64,000 bases of DNA from Mortierella alpina (GCA_029449245.1 JANATF010000005.1:868001-932000), one strand, 5' to 3'; positions 48,716 to 61,198 are shown, counted from the stretch's first letter. Numbers and translations: made by a program. The notes: generated from the letters alone by a model not told the origin.

Positions 48716-49009
48716 CTAGGATTTACGGATTTGCTGGGCAATAAGCGCAGTGAAACTGGGTGACGTTTTCTTTTCCTCCATCGAAGCCCCATGTCGCGCT
48801 TTTCCTTTACAAAAGATTTGGATCGATCCATTTGGCCTTGACCTTCGCCTCTGTCTCCTGTTCTTCCTTTTCGCTCGCTGTTCCGCCCTCCTTATCTCCT
48901 CCTTGTCATTCTCTCCCTCCAGTTCATCGTGAAGGGCGGCTTGAGGACCAGAACTCTTCGGGTCTGACAGCGCATCATTGACGAGCCCATCTCCACTCGC
49001 CATCGCCAT
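48716..49009 (-). CDS. Small charged hypothetical protein, unconfirmed
   Basis: A 97-codon frame from the ATG at 49009 (MAMASGDGLVNDALSDPK). It has an acidic N-half, then a dense basic helix (EQRAKRKNRRQRRRSRP) and a short C-terminus (SFTALIAQQIRKS). It lies head-to-head with the Mediator gene, whose ATG is 118 bp away, and upstream of CK2. This would make 49010-49127 a bidirectional promoter. No family recognised; the frame could also be chance. Confidence 0.4.
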   Translation of the reverse strand: MAMASGDGLVNDALSDPKSSGPQAALHDELEGENDKEEIRRAEQRAKRKNRRQRRRSRPNGSIQIFCKGKARHGASMEEKKTSPSFTALIAQQIRKS

Positions 49010-49127
49010 CTGGAAAACGACAAAAGTTGAGACTAGGAGCGTGCAGTTTGTCCAACTGAAAAACGAACAAAAAAAACCAAAAAAAAATACGAAGCAAGTA
49101 TCGTCCTGCAACCCCAGTGAATGGCGC

Positions 49128-52100
49128 ATGGCTGGAATGCACTCTATCCCTTCCTCAGCTAATGGGACCCTTCACGAGACGAACCTGACCGACGTAAAGA
49201 TGGAACCCAACGGAATTGCAAAAGGTGCCACACCAACCATGCCCCCACCTGTGCCTGCGCCTGCACCTATGCCAACATCCACCCCTGTCCTACCGGACAA
49301 TATGAATGGTATGGTCCCGTTGGGAGCTGTCATTCATCGCATGACCAACGAGGCGTTCTCGGATCTGTCTAATCTCTCAGAGGTGTAAGTGTCCTTCACA
49401 CGACTCATCGTGAACCCCGAGGAGGAACTACTGCAGTTCTATTCAACCCTAAATAACCACTCACTCTCTTGAATGACAGTTTGCCGTCGATGAATGACCA
49501 ACAAAAAAAGCTGCACATCCTTGAGTACACGCTCTCGAAACGGGAACAGTTTATCAAGCTGCTGGTGTTAACAAAATGGGCCAAGAGCGCGCAAAAGTTC
49601 CAACAGTGTCAGGTATGTCCACTGTCCTCGTTCACATCTTATCTTGCATACTTATCTGAAAAGGATGTAATTTTTGATGTAAACTGTTCGCCTCGGTTAG
49701 AACATTGTCGGGTTTCTGCAAAACGAGAACATGCTAATGCAACGCGCCGTCGGCGGGCTTTTCGAGACTTACAACACCTTTGGCCGAGCTCGGTACGTAC
49801 CTACTGGCTTTATGAACGATAGTTTTAATACAGAGTGAAACAACTCTACAGCGAGCATGTATACTGGTATGCTTCCTGATACTGCGACTCAATGTCTTTA
49901 GCGTAAGGAACTTCGACATCCCTACTGCGATCGATGTCTTGACAACGGGGACGTATCAGCGGCTTCCTTCCCGGATTAAGCAAGCGTACATTCAGGATGA
50001 CAAACCAACCGGAACTGAGATCGCAGCGACGCTTGAGAAACTGGATGACGTGATTAGGATGCGGATGCTCTGCGATGAACTAGTGCCTCCTGCAATGAAA
50101 TACACTATAGGCAAAGGGAAAGCAAAGTTCTTGGTACCGAATGAGTTTGAGGTTAGTTCACAACCAAGAGCAATGGAAAGATAGTATTCAGGAAACACTC
50201 GGTCACTCAGCAAAAAACTCATGCCAATCATCAATGGAAAACTGTAGGTTATTCTTACTGTCTCAGGACCAGGAACACCGCAGGAGATCCCATGGCGGAT
50301 TGTTGGTTTGAAAATACTCGTCAAGCCAGTGGGCGGCTCATTTCAAGGTGAGCTCAGTTTATTGTTGCACGCGGCTTGCTCAAAGAGGAATTCGTTTTGG
50401 TCTTCTTTATCTAAACACGAAATGTCGCTCCTGTTAGGCCTGGAAACATCCTTAAATGAGGGACAACTGCGTGCTATAGTGAGCTTTGCTCAGAAGGAGC
50501 TGGATTCCTCCATCCTCCAAGGGAACCCATCTCTTGGGGCTGTGTCGTCTACTGAGAATCGCACAATACCGGCAAACCAAGCGCTGCTGAGACTTTACGA
50601 CTATCTGCACATGTTATCCCTGCATCTTCTGATCGAGTTGGTGTGCACCCAGGTAACCTTTTTGTGCTTGATCGATGAGCCCCCTGCAACATCAGGCACG
50701 AAATCCCCCACTGGCTAACGGACGGCTCTTTACAACTTGTTAGGCGAATAACCTACTACGGTCGGGATGGACTGATCGTTTAAGAGTTGAAATGAACCCA
50801 GCGCGATCGGTTGTTCGACTTGTTTACTGGAATAACGGGTTTGTGCCTCAACCTGCCCAACCACAGCCATCGGCTCCGGTAGTGAAGCGAAGAACCTCGA
50901 CTCCCTTGATTACTTTACCGTCTGCTCTGGGTAGAGATACAGGTCCGGCGGCAGGTCAGCATGAGCATTACTTGGAGATTAGAATTGAGGAATATCGAGG
51001 ACCAGCGACACAAATTCCAGAAGGACTTGCAGGAGCCCTCGTAGACTCGAAGCTGCTGGGCTATCCCAAAGCGTCCATCAAAGTCGCCTGGAGTCAGGTG
51101 GTGAAGGGCATAGTCAAGGAGGACGACACGAGGAACGTACTGGAACTGGTATGCCCTTCTGAATGAAGGTTGAAGTGTGAGCTGCTCTGCAAAACACCCC
51201 CCTCGCACTTGACTGACCCCATCTTAATACTATCCTTGATCCTGGACCATAGGACCCCTCAAGTTTGAATATCGAAAGGCTGCTTTTGAAGACCGTGAAT
51301 ATGCATGCAGGCCAAGTGATAGAGGGCTTCCACGACCGACTTCGGTCACACATCGAAAACATGGCGACTGTGGCAGAAAACATGGATGGCACCCACTTTT
51401 CAAAAGATGATGTCAAACTGGAGACCTTGGATGTGGGAGAACAGCATCCTGCTGGCGCTAAAGCATCATCTGGACCACAAGCATTGTTGGTTCGATTGAA
51501 AGCCGACCGATGGGTTAGGATACGTATCGATGTCAGGACAGGACGAGTTGTTGTTCGAGAGGTTGGCAAGACTGGAGAGGGCGACGATCGTAAGTGTTGC
51601 GATTGAAAAACCTTTTGCATACACGCTACTATGGTTAAAGGACCGTTTATGGAGGCTAATGATACGGTACTCTTTGCCCCTGGCACTCCAACAGCCGTCA
51701 TTACCGCATTCCAGAGTCGTCTTAATGAGAATGCAAGCAGTATCGTGGATGCGCTAGTATCTTTGCGATTCTCGGTAGGTGACAGTTGTTTTTGTTACTG
51801 GGAACGGCCCACGCCCTTATGCGTAAGAATATCATCATTAATAGCTACCTATATCTACTCTAGATGGCAATGGTAGAGTTGGAATCGATGAGTGTCAATC
51901 TCGGATTGCAGCCATACAGAAGAATTGCGCTCGGCATGCAAGATCTATTGCGGTTCGGTACAGGAATTCAGCAAATTCTGTTCCTGCAGTATCCTCAACA
52001 CGCGCGCCATTATCTCGTCATTGGTGTCATGGAACAAAAGTTCTGCACCTGGCTAATCGAGGTCGCGCCAGCGGACAAAGAGGTGGCAGGAATTTGGCTG

Positions 52101-54064
52101 ACTCTCAAGACCATCAGCCCGGTTTATTGGCAAGGATTGAAGCGGGCACGAAAAGACACAGATGAGTGCTCCGCCTCAAGAGATCTCCTAAAGAAGAGAA
52201 AGTCGGTTCAGTTTGACCTGGAGGGAGAGGTTTCCGCGGAACCACAGAATGCGGATGGGTAACAACTTTGATTTCCTTTTCGTATGCAGTGTTAAGATTA
52301 CGATATTCGATTTTGCACCGCTAACACTCTGCATGTTTTGTTCCCAGGATGACCATTGACCAAGACGTCCTTTTGAAACTGGAGGCCAACTGTCGCGCTC
52401 GCATCTGCCTCAACGAAGTGGAAGCGCAGTTGCGAGCACATGGTATCCGCTACCGACAGCTTCGAATCGGGAAGAGGAAAGACATTTCGCCGCTGGAAGA
52501 TGGTCGTCCAGCCCATAGCACCATGGCCAGCCGCATTCCTATGCTGTGCCTTGAATCGTCTTCAATTTCATCAGGGATGACGGACGGTCTTTTCCAGTCG
52601 GTCGGCGCAAAGTTAACAGGCTGGTGGAACTCGCAGCCAGAGACCTGCAACTTTGTTGTCCAGGCCATACTGATGCCCGATATTATCCCAACGACTGTTG
52701 ACAGCGGGCGGTTAGGTATGTGATGTGTGTAGACCTGTAGCGAAGACTCTTGCACGGCGTTTATTACCTGGATCTGGTCTGACTTGTCAGCTGTCGTCTA
52801 TGATAGATTCGTGCGTTTACTACAACACAAAGACTGGAATGCTTTCCTTCTCATACAAGACCCGTGGAGAGTTCATTCAGCAGTTTAAGAACGACTGGGA
52901 GACGATTGTGCGGATGCTCAGGGTCATTTGCCAGCTACATGCCCCTACCCTTTCCAACCCTCATATCAGACTCCGAATGTGTCATCTGCACCATGTTCAG
53001 CTCGAGTACAACAGTCTGTACACGATTACTCTCAAGTGGGTTCCTGCCAGCAATACAGAAAAGCGATCAACAATGGGCATCGTAGCTCCCATTGCACCTC
53101 GCTTCAGACAAGGTCAATACGAAGTCTCTCTCTCGGAGGTGGAGCCCGGGCAACGACGCTGCCTCAATCCGCACCGCAGGATGAAGTCGTTCTTGCAGGA
53201 TATGTTCAACCGCGAGTCAGATCTCCACAGTCTTATGAATGTAAGTCGTTACCCTTGGATATTTCATGTCGGTATAACATAGTAGTATCCTGGAAGGTCG
53301 ATCGTAACCAGTAGCTCTCCATATTCAACATTTAGATAATACTTCAAACTTGCTCGGTTCTCGAGGTTCTGGATAGGCTGGAGGATTCGGTCAAGGAAGA
53401 CAGTATGGGGATGAAGATGCTGTCCGTTGTACCTCGCTCTGCCCATCACGTCCGCGTGGTATACGGTTCAAAGTAAGATGTCACTGGAAAGTCGACACGA
53501 ATCCCTGGAGGTTGAGAACAGGAGAGCAGAACTAACATGATCCTGTTTGTCCTTGGCAGATATGCATTGGATATCAAGGCTTACGACCGGACCCATCTCT
53601 CGATGTTTGATGCCTCCTTCCCGACCGAATCCTACAGCGCCAGTTTACCGCCACCTCCAGCCCCATCAGTTGCTACAGGACTGGTCCAAGCAGGCCGCAT
53701 CATTCCGCCGACTACAAAGGGCCACCTTCACTATGGCCCCATACCCAACCTTCAAACAATCATCAGTAGCATCGATGTGGATAAGGAGGATGACGAGTAC
53801 AACGTCCTTCAATCGCAAATCACATCAGGATCCGCCGTGGGAGGGGACGCATCGTTTGCCGCCACGACATTTGTGCTAAAGAACATTCAGCCATCAAGCA
53901 ACACCTCACAGATGGCTTCAGCAGCAGAACCCCGCGTTACTAGAAGAGATCCACAGGACGAGGTGTATCAGATCATGCCTCTTCAAAATGGCCTTGTCTG
54001 CTCCAGGAGTGCTAGTGGCCGAGTCCTTTATCGCATTGCGAAGCATATCGAAACCCTTCTGTAG
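49128..54064 (+). CDS. MED14: Mediator complex subunit 14
   Basis: Fourteen exons, 1253 residues: 49128-49384, 49480-49612, 49701-49792, 49902-50151, 50248-50347, 50438-50652, 50744-51148, 51253-51589, 51641-51774, 51864-52258, 52348-52715, 52807-53240, 53336-53472, 53560-54064. The N-terminal Med14 domain is clear: REQFIKLLVLTKWAKSAQKF, then NIVGFLQNENMLMQRAV, VRNFDIPTAIDVLTTGTYQR and PSRIKQAYI. Downstream is NNLLRSGWTDRLRVEM. A Pro-rich N-terminal leader (about residues 35-50) precedes it. MED14 is the backbone joining head, middle and tail of Mediator. For exon 12 I use the acceptor at 52806 (tgatag) because it alone restores the frame DSCVYYNTKTGMLSFSYKT. Confidence 0.92.
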
Positions 54065-54607
54065 GCAACATCGTCGCCTTTTTCTTTTTTTCTTTCTTTT
54101 TTTTTTTTCTTTTTCGCCTTGCTTCTTTCACACTACTTCAACAAATGTGCTCACGGAAAAGCTACGACCGACCATCCAATCATCCGACCATCTGAGCAAT
54201 TGAAGCAAACTCACCCACCCACAAACCAACCAACCAACCAACCGACCAACCGTCAGCCTCGCCCTGCTATGCCATAGCCCTGCGGACCACCCTTGTACCA
54301 TAATCCTAATTGCTTCCCCTACCGTCCGTACCATTAAATCAAGCAATGTGAAAAGGTGTATGCAGAATCATGTGCAACTGGTAGAGTGCTCTTTCGTTTT
54401 TTCTTGGCGGCTGAAGGAGCTATGTGCAGTTCTCAACGCGCTCGGTCCCACATGCCAGTTTTCACGTGAGGATTCTGCGTATATATTTTAACGAGCCGAA
54501 TGAGCGGCTGCATTCTTTCCATTCTCCCTTGTGCCCTTCAACTCGATTCCCACCCCGTTCCATCCATTGTACGCCGCTGGTAGAGAGCGAGAAAGCAGGA
54601 GAAGAAA
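54065..54607. other. Intergenic with pyrimidine tract and CCAA repeats
   Basis: A long T/C tract (about 54079-54117) follows the Mediator stop, and a (ccaa)n repeat lies at about 54221-54250. The rest is the presumed promoter of the next plus-strand gene. Confidence 0.6.
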
Positions 54608-56187
54608 ATGCCGTCCTCGCACCAGTTCCAAGAGAAGACCTTCACCAAGCTCACATACTGCGACTACTGCACAAAAGTACGCGATGGATGCCAGTGTTTG
54701 TTTTAACATGCGACAACTCGTTGTCTTTCGTTGAAGGTCCATCACTGACAAAAGGAGGAATTCGTGGATGGATATCTTCTTATTCCGCTCTGCTTCACTA
54801 GCTTCTGTGGGGTGTCGCGAAGCAAGGGGTTACGTGTGAAGGTAGGATGCCGAGAAACCCTGAGGACACCGTATATCCGCTATCAACTTCCTAACCGTTG
54901 TTTCCTGCCCTTCCTTCTCCCCATAGGCTGTCATTACAACTGCCATAAGAAATGCTCCGAGCTCGTCTACAACAACTGTGTCCGCTCCATGTATATCCCA
55001 ACATCAGATGAACCAAGGAGACCGGAAACTGGATCAAAGAAAACACCACGCCGAGCAAATAGCGAGGGCATGCGAGTGTCCATCCCCCCAGCCGTCGTCT
55101 CGTCCTCGCAACCCTTACAGAGCCTAGTGGAGAAACCCTCGAAAGCGCAGGTCAAGGAGCAGGAAGAACAGCAGGGACCATCCATGCCCACACCGGGTCG
55201 GTCGAGCTTTTTGGAAGATGCCATCATTTCGGCAGCTATTCGAATGTCGTTGCCAGGAGACGTTTCGGCCCTGCCCAAAAATGACCACCCTCCACTTACA
55301 ATTCAGGCGACGACGATCAACTTTACGCGATTTGTGCACAAGACAACAGGACTTTTCTGGTTCCAGGACCGGGTGGAGGATATTTTGACGTGGAAGGATC
55401 CTTGGAACACAGCATTTGTTCTGGTGCTCTACTGCTTTGTCTGTAGGTTACTCGCGACGCGACTGGCCATTGGATTACATGTTGCAAAAATTAGCCCATG
55501 ACTGAACGGTCCCTCCTTTCCTTGTTATGATTAGGCATATACCCAGTGCTGCTGTTCCTATTGCCTCAATGCATTATGGCAGCCATTATGATTTACTTTT
55601 TTCAGCAGAAAACGTCGCGCCAGCAGCAAAAGATTCTGGGCATCAGAGCCGATGGCTCCACCGTTCCACCCAAACCCACTCAGCAACAACAGCTCCAGCC
55701 CTTTACCTCGGCAGAAGAGGCGTACATCGAAGCTCAGGAGAAAGCCCACCATAACCGCTACCATGTGTACCATGACGAGGACTATCTAGAGCGTACGTCC
55801 TCCTCGGACGACGAGGATGAGAGACATCGATCGACCATGGGTGTTCAGTACCTGAGCAATCTACAGCACATCCAGAACATGATGGGTGATGTTTCGGATG
55901 CACACGACATTATCAAGCCTCTCTTCAAGCACTTGGACTGGAGTGATGACGCGGAGGCAATTATGATTGTCCAGGCGACGATTGTAGCCTTTATAGGAAT
56001 GAGTGTCATTATGTGGTTCGTTCCCTGGAGGTTGGTTTTCATGGTCGGAGGCGCCGGGGGGATGCTGTCCAACAGCCCATGGGGTAAAGTGGTTGTCAAG
56101 CAATGCATTCCATTGGCTAAGGATGTGTCTGCATGGGCCAAGGTACAAGCTCAGACATATAAGCAAATGCGCGTGAACGAAATGTAG
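54608..56187 (+). CDS. C1-domain protein fused to Pex24/Pex30-like integral membrane domain
   Basis: Four exons, 54608-54676, 54802-54841, 54927-55442, 55535-56187; 425 residues. An N-terminal C1 zinc finger (about 5-55) is complete: HQFQEKTFTKLTYCDYC, GVTCEGCHYNCHKKC and NNC. After a Ser/Pro linker comes a membrane module from about 165: FLWFQ-type entry (GLFWFQDRVEDILTWKDPWN), two hydrophobic segments (AFVLVLYCFVCIYPVLLFLL and QCIMAAIMIYFF), an acidic loop, and a second pair around 355-400 (IVAFIGMSVIMWFVPW). This layout matches fungal Pex24/Pex28-32 family proteins, which shape ER and control peroxisome number. C1 domains usually bind diacylglycerol or anionic lipid. I infer a lipid-responsive ER/peroxisome membrane protein. 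Confidence 0.78.
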
Positions 56188-56510
56188 CAGGTCCCCGTCT
56201 TTTTGTTTCCGCGATCAGCCGTCAGACCCCTGTAGTTCATCAGCGCACTAAATCCTTCTTCTTGCGCTTGACCCACAATGTCAGGCATCTGGTTTTATCT
56301 TAAATGATTCTACTGCCTATGCCATCCTTCAAAAAACAGTTAAGGCAAAGTTTTGGAGAAAGATTTCACTATGCTGCACGATGAGCTTCTCACGGCAACA
56401 AATATGAAAGCAAAGTTAATATCGGGATAAAAGGAACTGCCAAGGCCCACATTTGTCCTTTTTCATTCTTTTGATGCATTTACATGACGTCTCGGTCAGC
56501 GTGCCATTTG
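56188..56510. other. Convergent 3' intergenic region
   Basis: About 320 bp between the stop of the plus-strand C1/Pex24-like gene and the stop of the minus-strand phosphatase gene. It would hold both polyadenylation regions. No gene seen. Confidence 0.5.
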
Positions 56511-57977
56511 TTAGCGTGCAAGCATGGGCGGCACCACGTCCTTCCGTGTTGTCTGCGGCGTGCCATCATTGCTAGAATCAGTACCGTCCCTTACGCCGCG
56601 CCCATACACATCGTTGCTGCTGATTTCCCGCGCGTCATCGTAATAACCAGCGCCTCCAATGCCTCTGTCCCGCACCTCCTCGCCCTCCAGTGCCCTCGTA
56701 GGGCTGACCGTTTCGTCAACAAAATCATTGTTGGGTCTGATCCCCAACGCGTTTTCCAAGGAGCTCGACTCATCCACCCTGCCTTGCGAATCCTTGATCA
56801 AGTATGAGAAGTCTCGAGGTGGGAAAGGGACCTGACAGTCCGCGGCGGTCAGGACAGGGTAGTACTGGAGATAGGCAAAGATGGCGAAGATAATTCCAAT
56901 GATGGCTCCCCAGGTCACGTCCACGCCGGAATGTCGGTAGTTTTGCACACGAGTAATGGCCACCAGGATGGCAGCTATATCCGATGCATGTAGTCCATCG
57001 AATGGGTTGACAAAAAACAATGTAGGAGTGGTAAGTCTTTAGAGGCAGAGCAGGCTTTAACCATGCAATACCATGGCACAGCCCGATCTTACTGCCTTAC
57101 CAAGAATTGGGATGATCAGTATTACAGACTTGAGAGAATAACCTCTTCGATCAAAGACATGCATCTTGCCGCCCATCCATAACGCTATGTATACCAACCC
57201 TGCGAAGCAAGCTAATAAGGATAGGTATATAGTCGTGCGATGGCTGTTAGAACAACGCACATACACTGACGCGAGAACATCAGCCTCAACGAGGTTGCAC
57301 AGAAGACGAGGACTTGAACAACAATTTTTTACTGGAGGCATGTCCTGAAGGAAAAGCCCGCATCCCGTCCTTGAGGATAAATGCATCCGTCTGCGTGCAT
57401 ACACCAACGTTCCAAAGTCCCAGTGGTGGATCCTGTAAGAGTGGGCTCCCATTCTGCATGGGTTTGCACCTCGCCAAGAAATCAGGACGATGCTTCCCTA
57501 CTGTCACCTGGGAATAGTAAAAAACGCACGATGCGCATTTGAACAAATTGACGAAAATCATAAAACGCGTGGAAGATTTTGAAAGTGAGAGCCAAAAGGG
57601 AGAAAGACAATACAAAAGTGTTTGATCTTCCTCACCTTGATAACCTGCGTAAACATGGTTGTAAGCAAGATGGCGACCAGCAATCCCAAAATGCCATTAT
57701 GGACATCATATGGGCTGCGTCGGACACCCAGTCCAATAATCACAATCACGACGACAGGAAACACAGCGGCTATGAGCACCAGCGCCCACACAGGAATGGT
57801 TTCCTTCGGGATGAACTCGTACATGATGGACTTGTCCTCCACCGAGAATTCGCGGTGATAAGGCTGGGTGCGATCCAGAAGGAAGAAGAGAACCAAGAGG
57901 AGGACGCAAAAGACCCAATCGAATATGTACGAGCAGTATAGCCGTGTAGTTGGGTTCCGAAGACGTAACGCATTCAT
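56511..57977 (-). CDS. PAP2-type lipid phosphate phosphatase (DPP1/LPP-like)
   Basis: Four exons, 57977-57636, 57507-57333, 57211-57101, 56974-56511; 363 residues. The three phosphatase motifs are intact: KVTVGKHRPDF (motif 1), AFPSGHAS (motif 2) and ITRVQNYRHSGVDV (motif 3, with Thr for the usual Ser). About six transmembrane segments are visible, for example IFDWVFCVLLLVLFFLL, VWALVLIAAVFPVVVIVII, LGLLVAILLTTMF and WGAIIGIIFAIFAYL. It should dephosphorylate phosphatidate, lysophosphatidate or diacylglycerol pyrophosphate in vacuolar, Golgi or plasma membranes. A longer upstream frame exists without an ATG; I start at MNALRLRNPTTR. Confidence 0.92.
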
Positions 57978-59137
57978 GGCTCTTGCTGCACCAAAGTATG
58001 TCTTTTGGTTAGGGGCGTGGTTGAGAAGGCTATGGGCCTCCAGCGTGTATGGTGCGGCGAACTCTACTGAGCTGCCCAGTTGAGACAGATTGCGAAGGCT
58101 GGTGTTGCAATGGGACACGAGGTGATCCTTGAGGGTCGGATCGAAGATTGGCAGAGCAGAGAAACAGAGGAAGCAAGAATAGTTGAGCCATCAATGTCCT
58201 TCAACTTAGGGGGAGGGGCTCTTCATATTGTTATTCGTCGGAAGTGGAATCATTGAAAAGAATGTAACCCTGGCTATGCTTAGCATGGCAGCCCATTCTT
58301 TGGTTACAGTCTCGGCGGTCGCGTCGGAGCTCACTTCCTTGCGAGTCGCCACTCTGGGGTCCGTATTTTTAACTATTCATATCTGTACACCTTTCTTAGT
58401 GTTACGGGTGCTTTGACCATGAACTGCCCCTTCAAATATTGCCCCCCCAGATCCCCAGAAATATTCAACCTAACAAACGACACATTATTAAATCCACTCC
58501 TTTAAGAGCGGCCAAGACATTGGCTCAGCGCTGGGAGACCCCGAACCATGCACAGCAAAGCCGAAACGTGTTTACTATGCTCCTTCGTTTTTTTGAATAG
58601 GCGCGAAATTTTTAGAGCCGCAAGAGGGACCATGTTTAGTCTGCTCACATGTGCGCAAACGTCGCTAGGTACCATGGTTGGTGCCATAAAAGGAGAGCCT
58701 GCCTTTCATCAATATGATATATGCGCCCCTTATTCCTAGGCTCCAAGACGGTTGCGCGCTTTTGTTCCTGTTACGACTCCTTTTTCACTTTTCTTCTGCC
58801 GTACTGCAAGGGAAAAAAAAGAGCTGCTTGGCAGAATTCTTCCCCCGGCTCTACATCTGTTTCTTTTAATGGTGCATGAGAATAGAAGAATAAATCATGA
58901 GCACAGCGAGCATGGTGATGAGCGCTGAAAAAAGGGGAGAGGCACACGGGCTAGACTGGTCCATCGCGTACTTCCTCGGCCACTACGTTCCAGATATAAA
59001 TATCGAAAGGATTTTTTTTTCTTTCACCTCTCACATTTTCAATCACTCCTTTAGCTTTGCGTTCATACCACACGCATCACCAATTCACTGTAACCAAAAA
59101 AAAACCTCCGACACAGACACACCTCATCATTATCATC
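57978..59137. other. Divergent intergenic region, nothing recognised
   Basis: About 1.2 kb upstream of both the phosphatase gene and the small secreted candidate. Frames present are short and unsupported. A TATA-like tataaa sits at 58995-59000. Confidence 0.5.
58995..59000 (+). promoter_or_regulatory. TATA-like element upstream of small secreted candidate
   Basis: The tataaa in cagatataaatatcg lies about 140 bp upstream of the ATG at 59138. Inference from position. Confidence 0.35.
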
Positions 59138-59293
59138 ATGCTCAGGACATACAACTTCATAGTGCTGATTGCCATTCTTGCCGCCTCAAGTGTTTGGATG
59201 TCGACCTCAGATGCCGCACCCGTGCCTGCACCTATCTCGTGCTTCGACCCCAGCCTCGCTTGCAACAACAACTACGGAGGCGAAGCGATGTAA
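59138..59293 (+). CDS. Short putative secreted peptide
   Basis: A 51-codon frame: MLRTYNFIVLIAILAASSV is a hydrophobic signal-peptide-like start, with DAAPVPAPISCFD after it. The mature part of about 25 residues has two cysteines (SCFDPSLAC) and ends NNNYGGEAM. The context (A-rich leader, TATA-like box) supports expression. It could also be the first exon of a longer protein, since the stop follows an AG-rich end. No family recognised. Confidence 0.4.
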   Translation: MLRTYNFIVLIAILAASSVWMSTSDAAPVPAPISCFDPSLACNNNYGGEAM

Positions 59294-60405
59294 AAAATCG
59301 ACTTGGGAAAACGGCTCCTTTGTAGCCTTCTTGACTGAGTACTTTTGACACCCGGCACAAGCTGACCAAGTTTGGTTGATCCAATTGGTCTTAGAAGACA
59401 AAAACACGTATATAATTAGCACCAGCAAATAAAAGCCTTTCCACGCGCCTCTTTTTTTTTCTAATTTTTTCATCAAGACCTTTCAAAAAATCTCGAAGGT
59501 ATGTTTGATGCTACCCCCATACTCCCTCTCATACGCCAAAATCCTAGAGAGAAGGGAGGAAAGGACGGAAAGAAAAAGCCAGCGCTTAAGTAAGTAGCCA
59601 TGTAAAAAAAAAGGTAGATGCGGGTGAACATTGCGTTCTCCGTCACTCAATGGAAAGACTGCAATTGTTCTTGCCAGTAACGTGTTTTTTAAAAACCCCC
59701 CCTACCACAACCGAGCGTGTGGACGCCTGCTTTATTATTTTAAGCGGTGTTGTTGCGCATGGAGTGGCAGAAGTGGGAACATGGACCCCGCGAAGAAATT
59801 GTTTGTGACCTATCGCTGCTCTCTTTCGTATCGGCTTTATGCAATGCACGCCTGCATTCCTCGCGCCTATCACGCGTCGCGTCGCGTAGTGACTTATAGT
59901 CACCATCAAGTGACCCTGGTCCTCCTAAACAAGAGAAAGCTCGTCGCATCCAGTAGGGGGAACATCTCTTACATTGGACCATCTAAAAACTATACCCCCT
60001 TAAATTTCCCATGCCACTAAAAATCGTGAACCATACACAACTATTTATTCAAGTTCACACGTTCGCACGATCACATATTTTTCCCTTGGACTTACACATT
60101 GCCATCGACATTTCAAGTCCTATGTCTTCATCCGAGACCTTCTGGATATCCTTGGCTGTAGAAGCCCTCAAAGCCAGCAGCACCTAGATCGACACAATGA
60201 CGACATCTATCGAATCATCCCAGCATTTACCTGAAGACGCTCAAGTCCTTCAAAACTGCAGTCAGGATTAAGTCCAGAGGCGCTCGATATCACTCCCTAA
60301 AGATGCCGCTCCCGACAGCCAAGGCAGAGAGAACTCGGTCCCAAAAATGACCTTAGTGCCGCTAGTGCCACCAGTGCTTCATGAAAATAAGGACACCACT
60401 CTAGA
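59294..60405. other. Accessory intergenic region, nothing firm
   Basis: Short frames at 60122 and 60208 (MTTSIESSQHLPEDAQ) end in stops and might be decayed 5' parts of the GCM-domain gene downstream. Nothing else is supported. Confidence 0.4.
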
Positions 60406-61132
60406 ATGCCCCATGTCGCCCCTACTCGTCGAGGACGACCAGGAAAAACATGCTCGTTCTTTGACTTTGACGCAAGCGGTAGCAGGGACAACGTGGAAGA
60501 TCCTAACCCGCCTCCTGTTGAAGGTATTTCCATCGATTTTGACGAATCTTTGAAGATGAGCAGGAAGATAAAGCTACAAAATCGACTGGTATGTAGCATG
60601 GTAAGGACACATGGCAGTCGTCTGAAATTGTTCGTGGCTACTTGCACCATCTCATCGATACACACCTATCTTCACTTCTTATGTCAGAGCTCGAGTCACG
60701 ATGTTCTCACAGCATCCACCTCGTCCATAAAGATCAAGCATGGGTCTTGGTCCGAGTTTCCTAACGGAAATGTCACTTACGGTCGAGATATCGACAGTAA
60801 GGAGGCCAAGCTAGAATCGCATGGGGTCTATTTCAAGTCTTGCCTTGGCGTGTACCAGTGCCCAAAATTGTGTTTTTACTGAGCGACCTCGCGGTCCAGA
60901 AGCCAACACTAGAAGAATCAAACACATGCCGCCGAGGTCTGCTAGGAACGTTTGTAAATTTGATGGATCTCAGCTAGAGCATGTTCCTTGTCAAGCGACA
61001 CTGCGGATAAAGCATGAGGGCACAAAGGTTTATTTCGACCACGCAGGAAATCACAATCACGCGCGGCCTCGAGCAATACATGCAACGTTTTCAGCCAGAC
61101 AGGCATTGGAGAAACTGGTAAACTTCCAGTAG
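60406..61132 (+). pseudogene. GCM-type zinc-binding domain gene, broken by a one-base frameshift
   Basis: Exon 60406-60588 joins in phase to 60688 across a typical intron. The second exon reads KHGSWSEFPNGNVTYGRDID ... KSCLGVYQCPK in one frame. It then needs a one-base shift at about 60867 to continue CVFTERPRGPEANTRR ... FDHAGNHNHARPRA to a stop at 61132. CPxC, a later Cys pair and HxNH-RP together resemble the GCM/FLYWCH-WRKY class of DNA-binding zinc folds, found both in transcription factors and at the N-terminus of Mutator-like transposases. The protein ends right after the domain, so it is a fragment or a stand-alone domain. The shift lies by short A and T runs, so sequencing error is possible. 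Confidence 0.55.
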
Positions 61133-61150
61133 CCTCAGGTTTAAGAAATG

Positions 61151-61198
61151 CGCTCACAGTCGCGCGTTATACACTTACTCGAATTTTGACTGTGAGCG
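61151..61198. repeat. 48-bp foldback, copy A
   Basis: The 11-bp arm cgctcacagtc is matched by the perfect reverse complement gactgtgagcg, separated by 26 bp. A second copy in the same orientation lies at 63360. Confidence 0.85.

Noticed and set aside
52716-52860. Alternative MED14 reading VVYDRFVRLLQHKDWN after an acceptor at 52795
   Set aside because: It hits a stop soon after and breaks the family-like FIQQFKNDWETIV frame. The acceptor at 52806 gives a 91-bp intron with correct phase.
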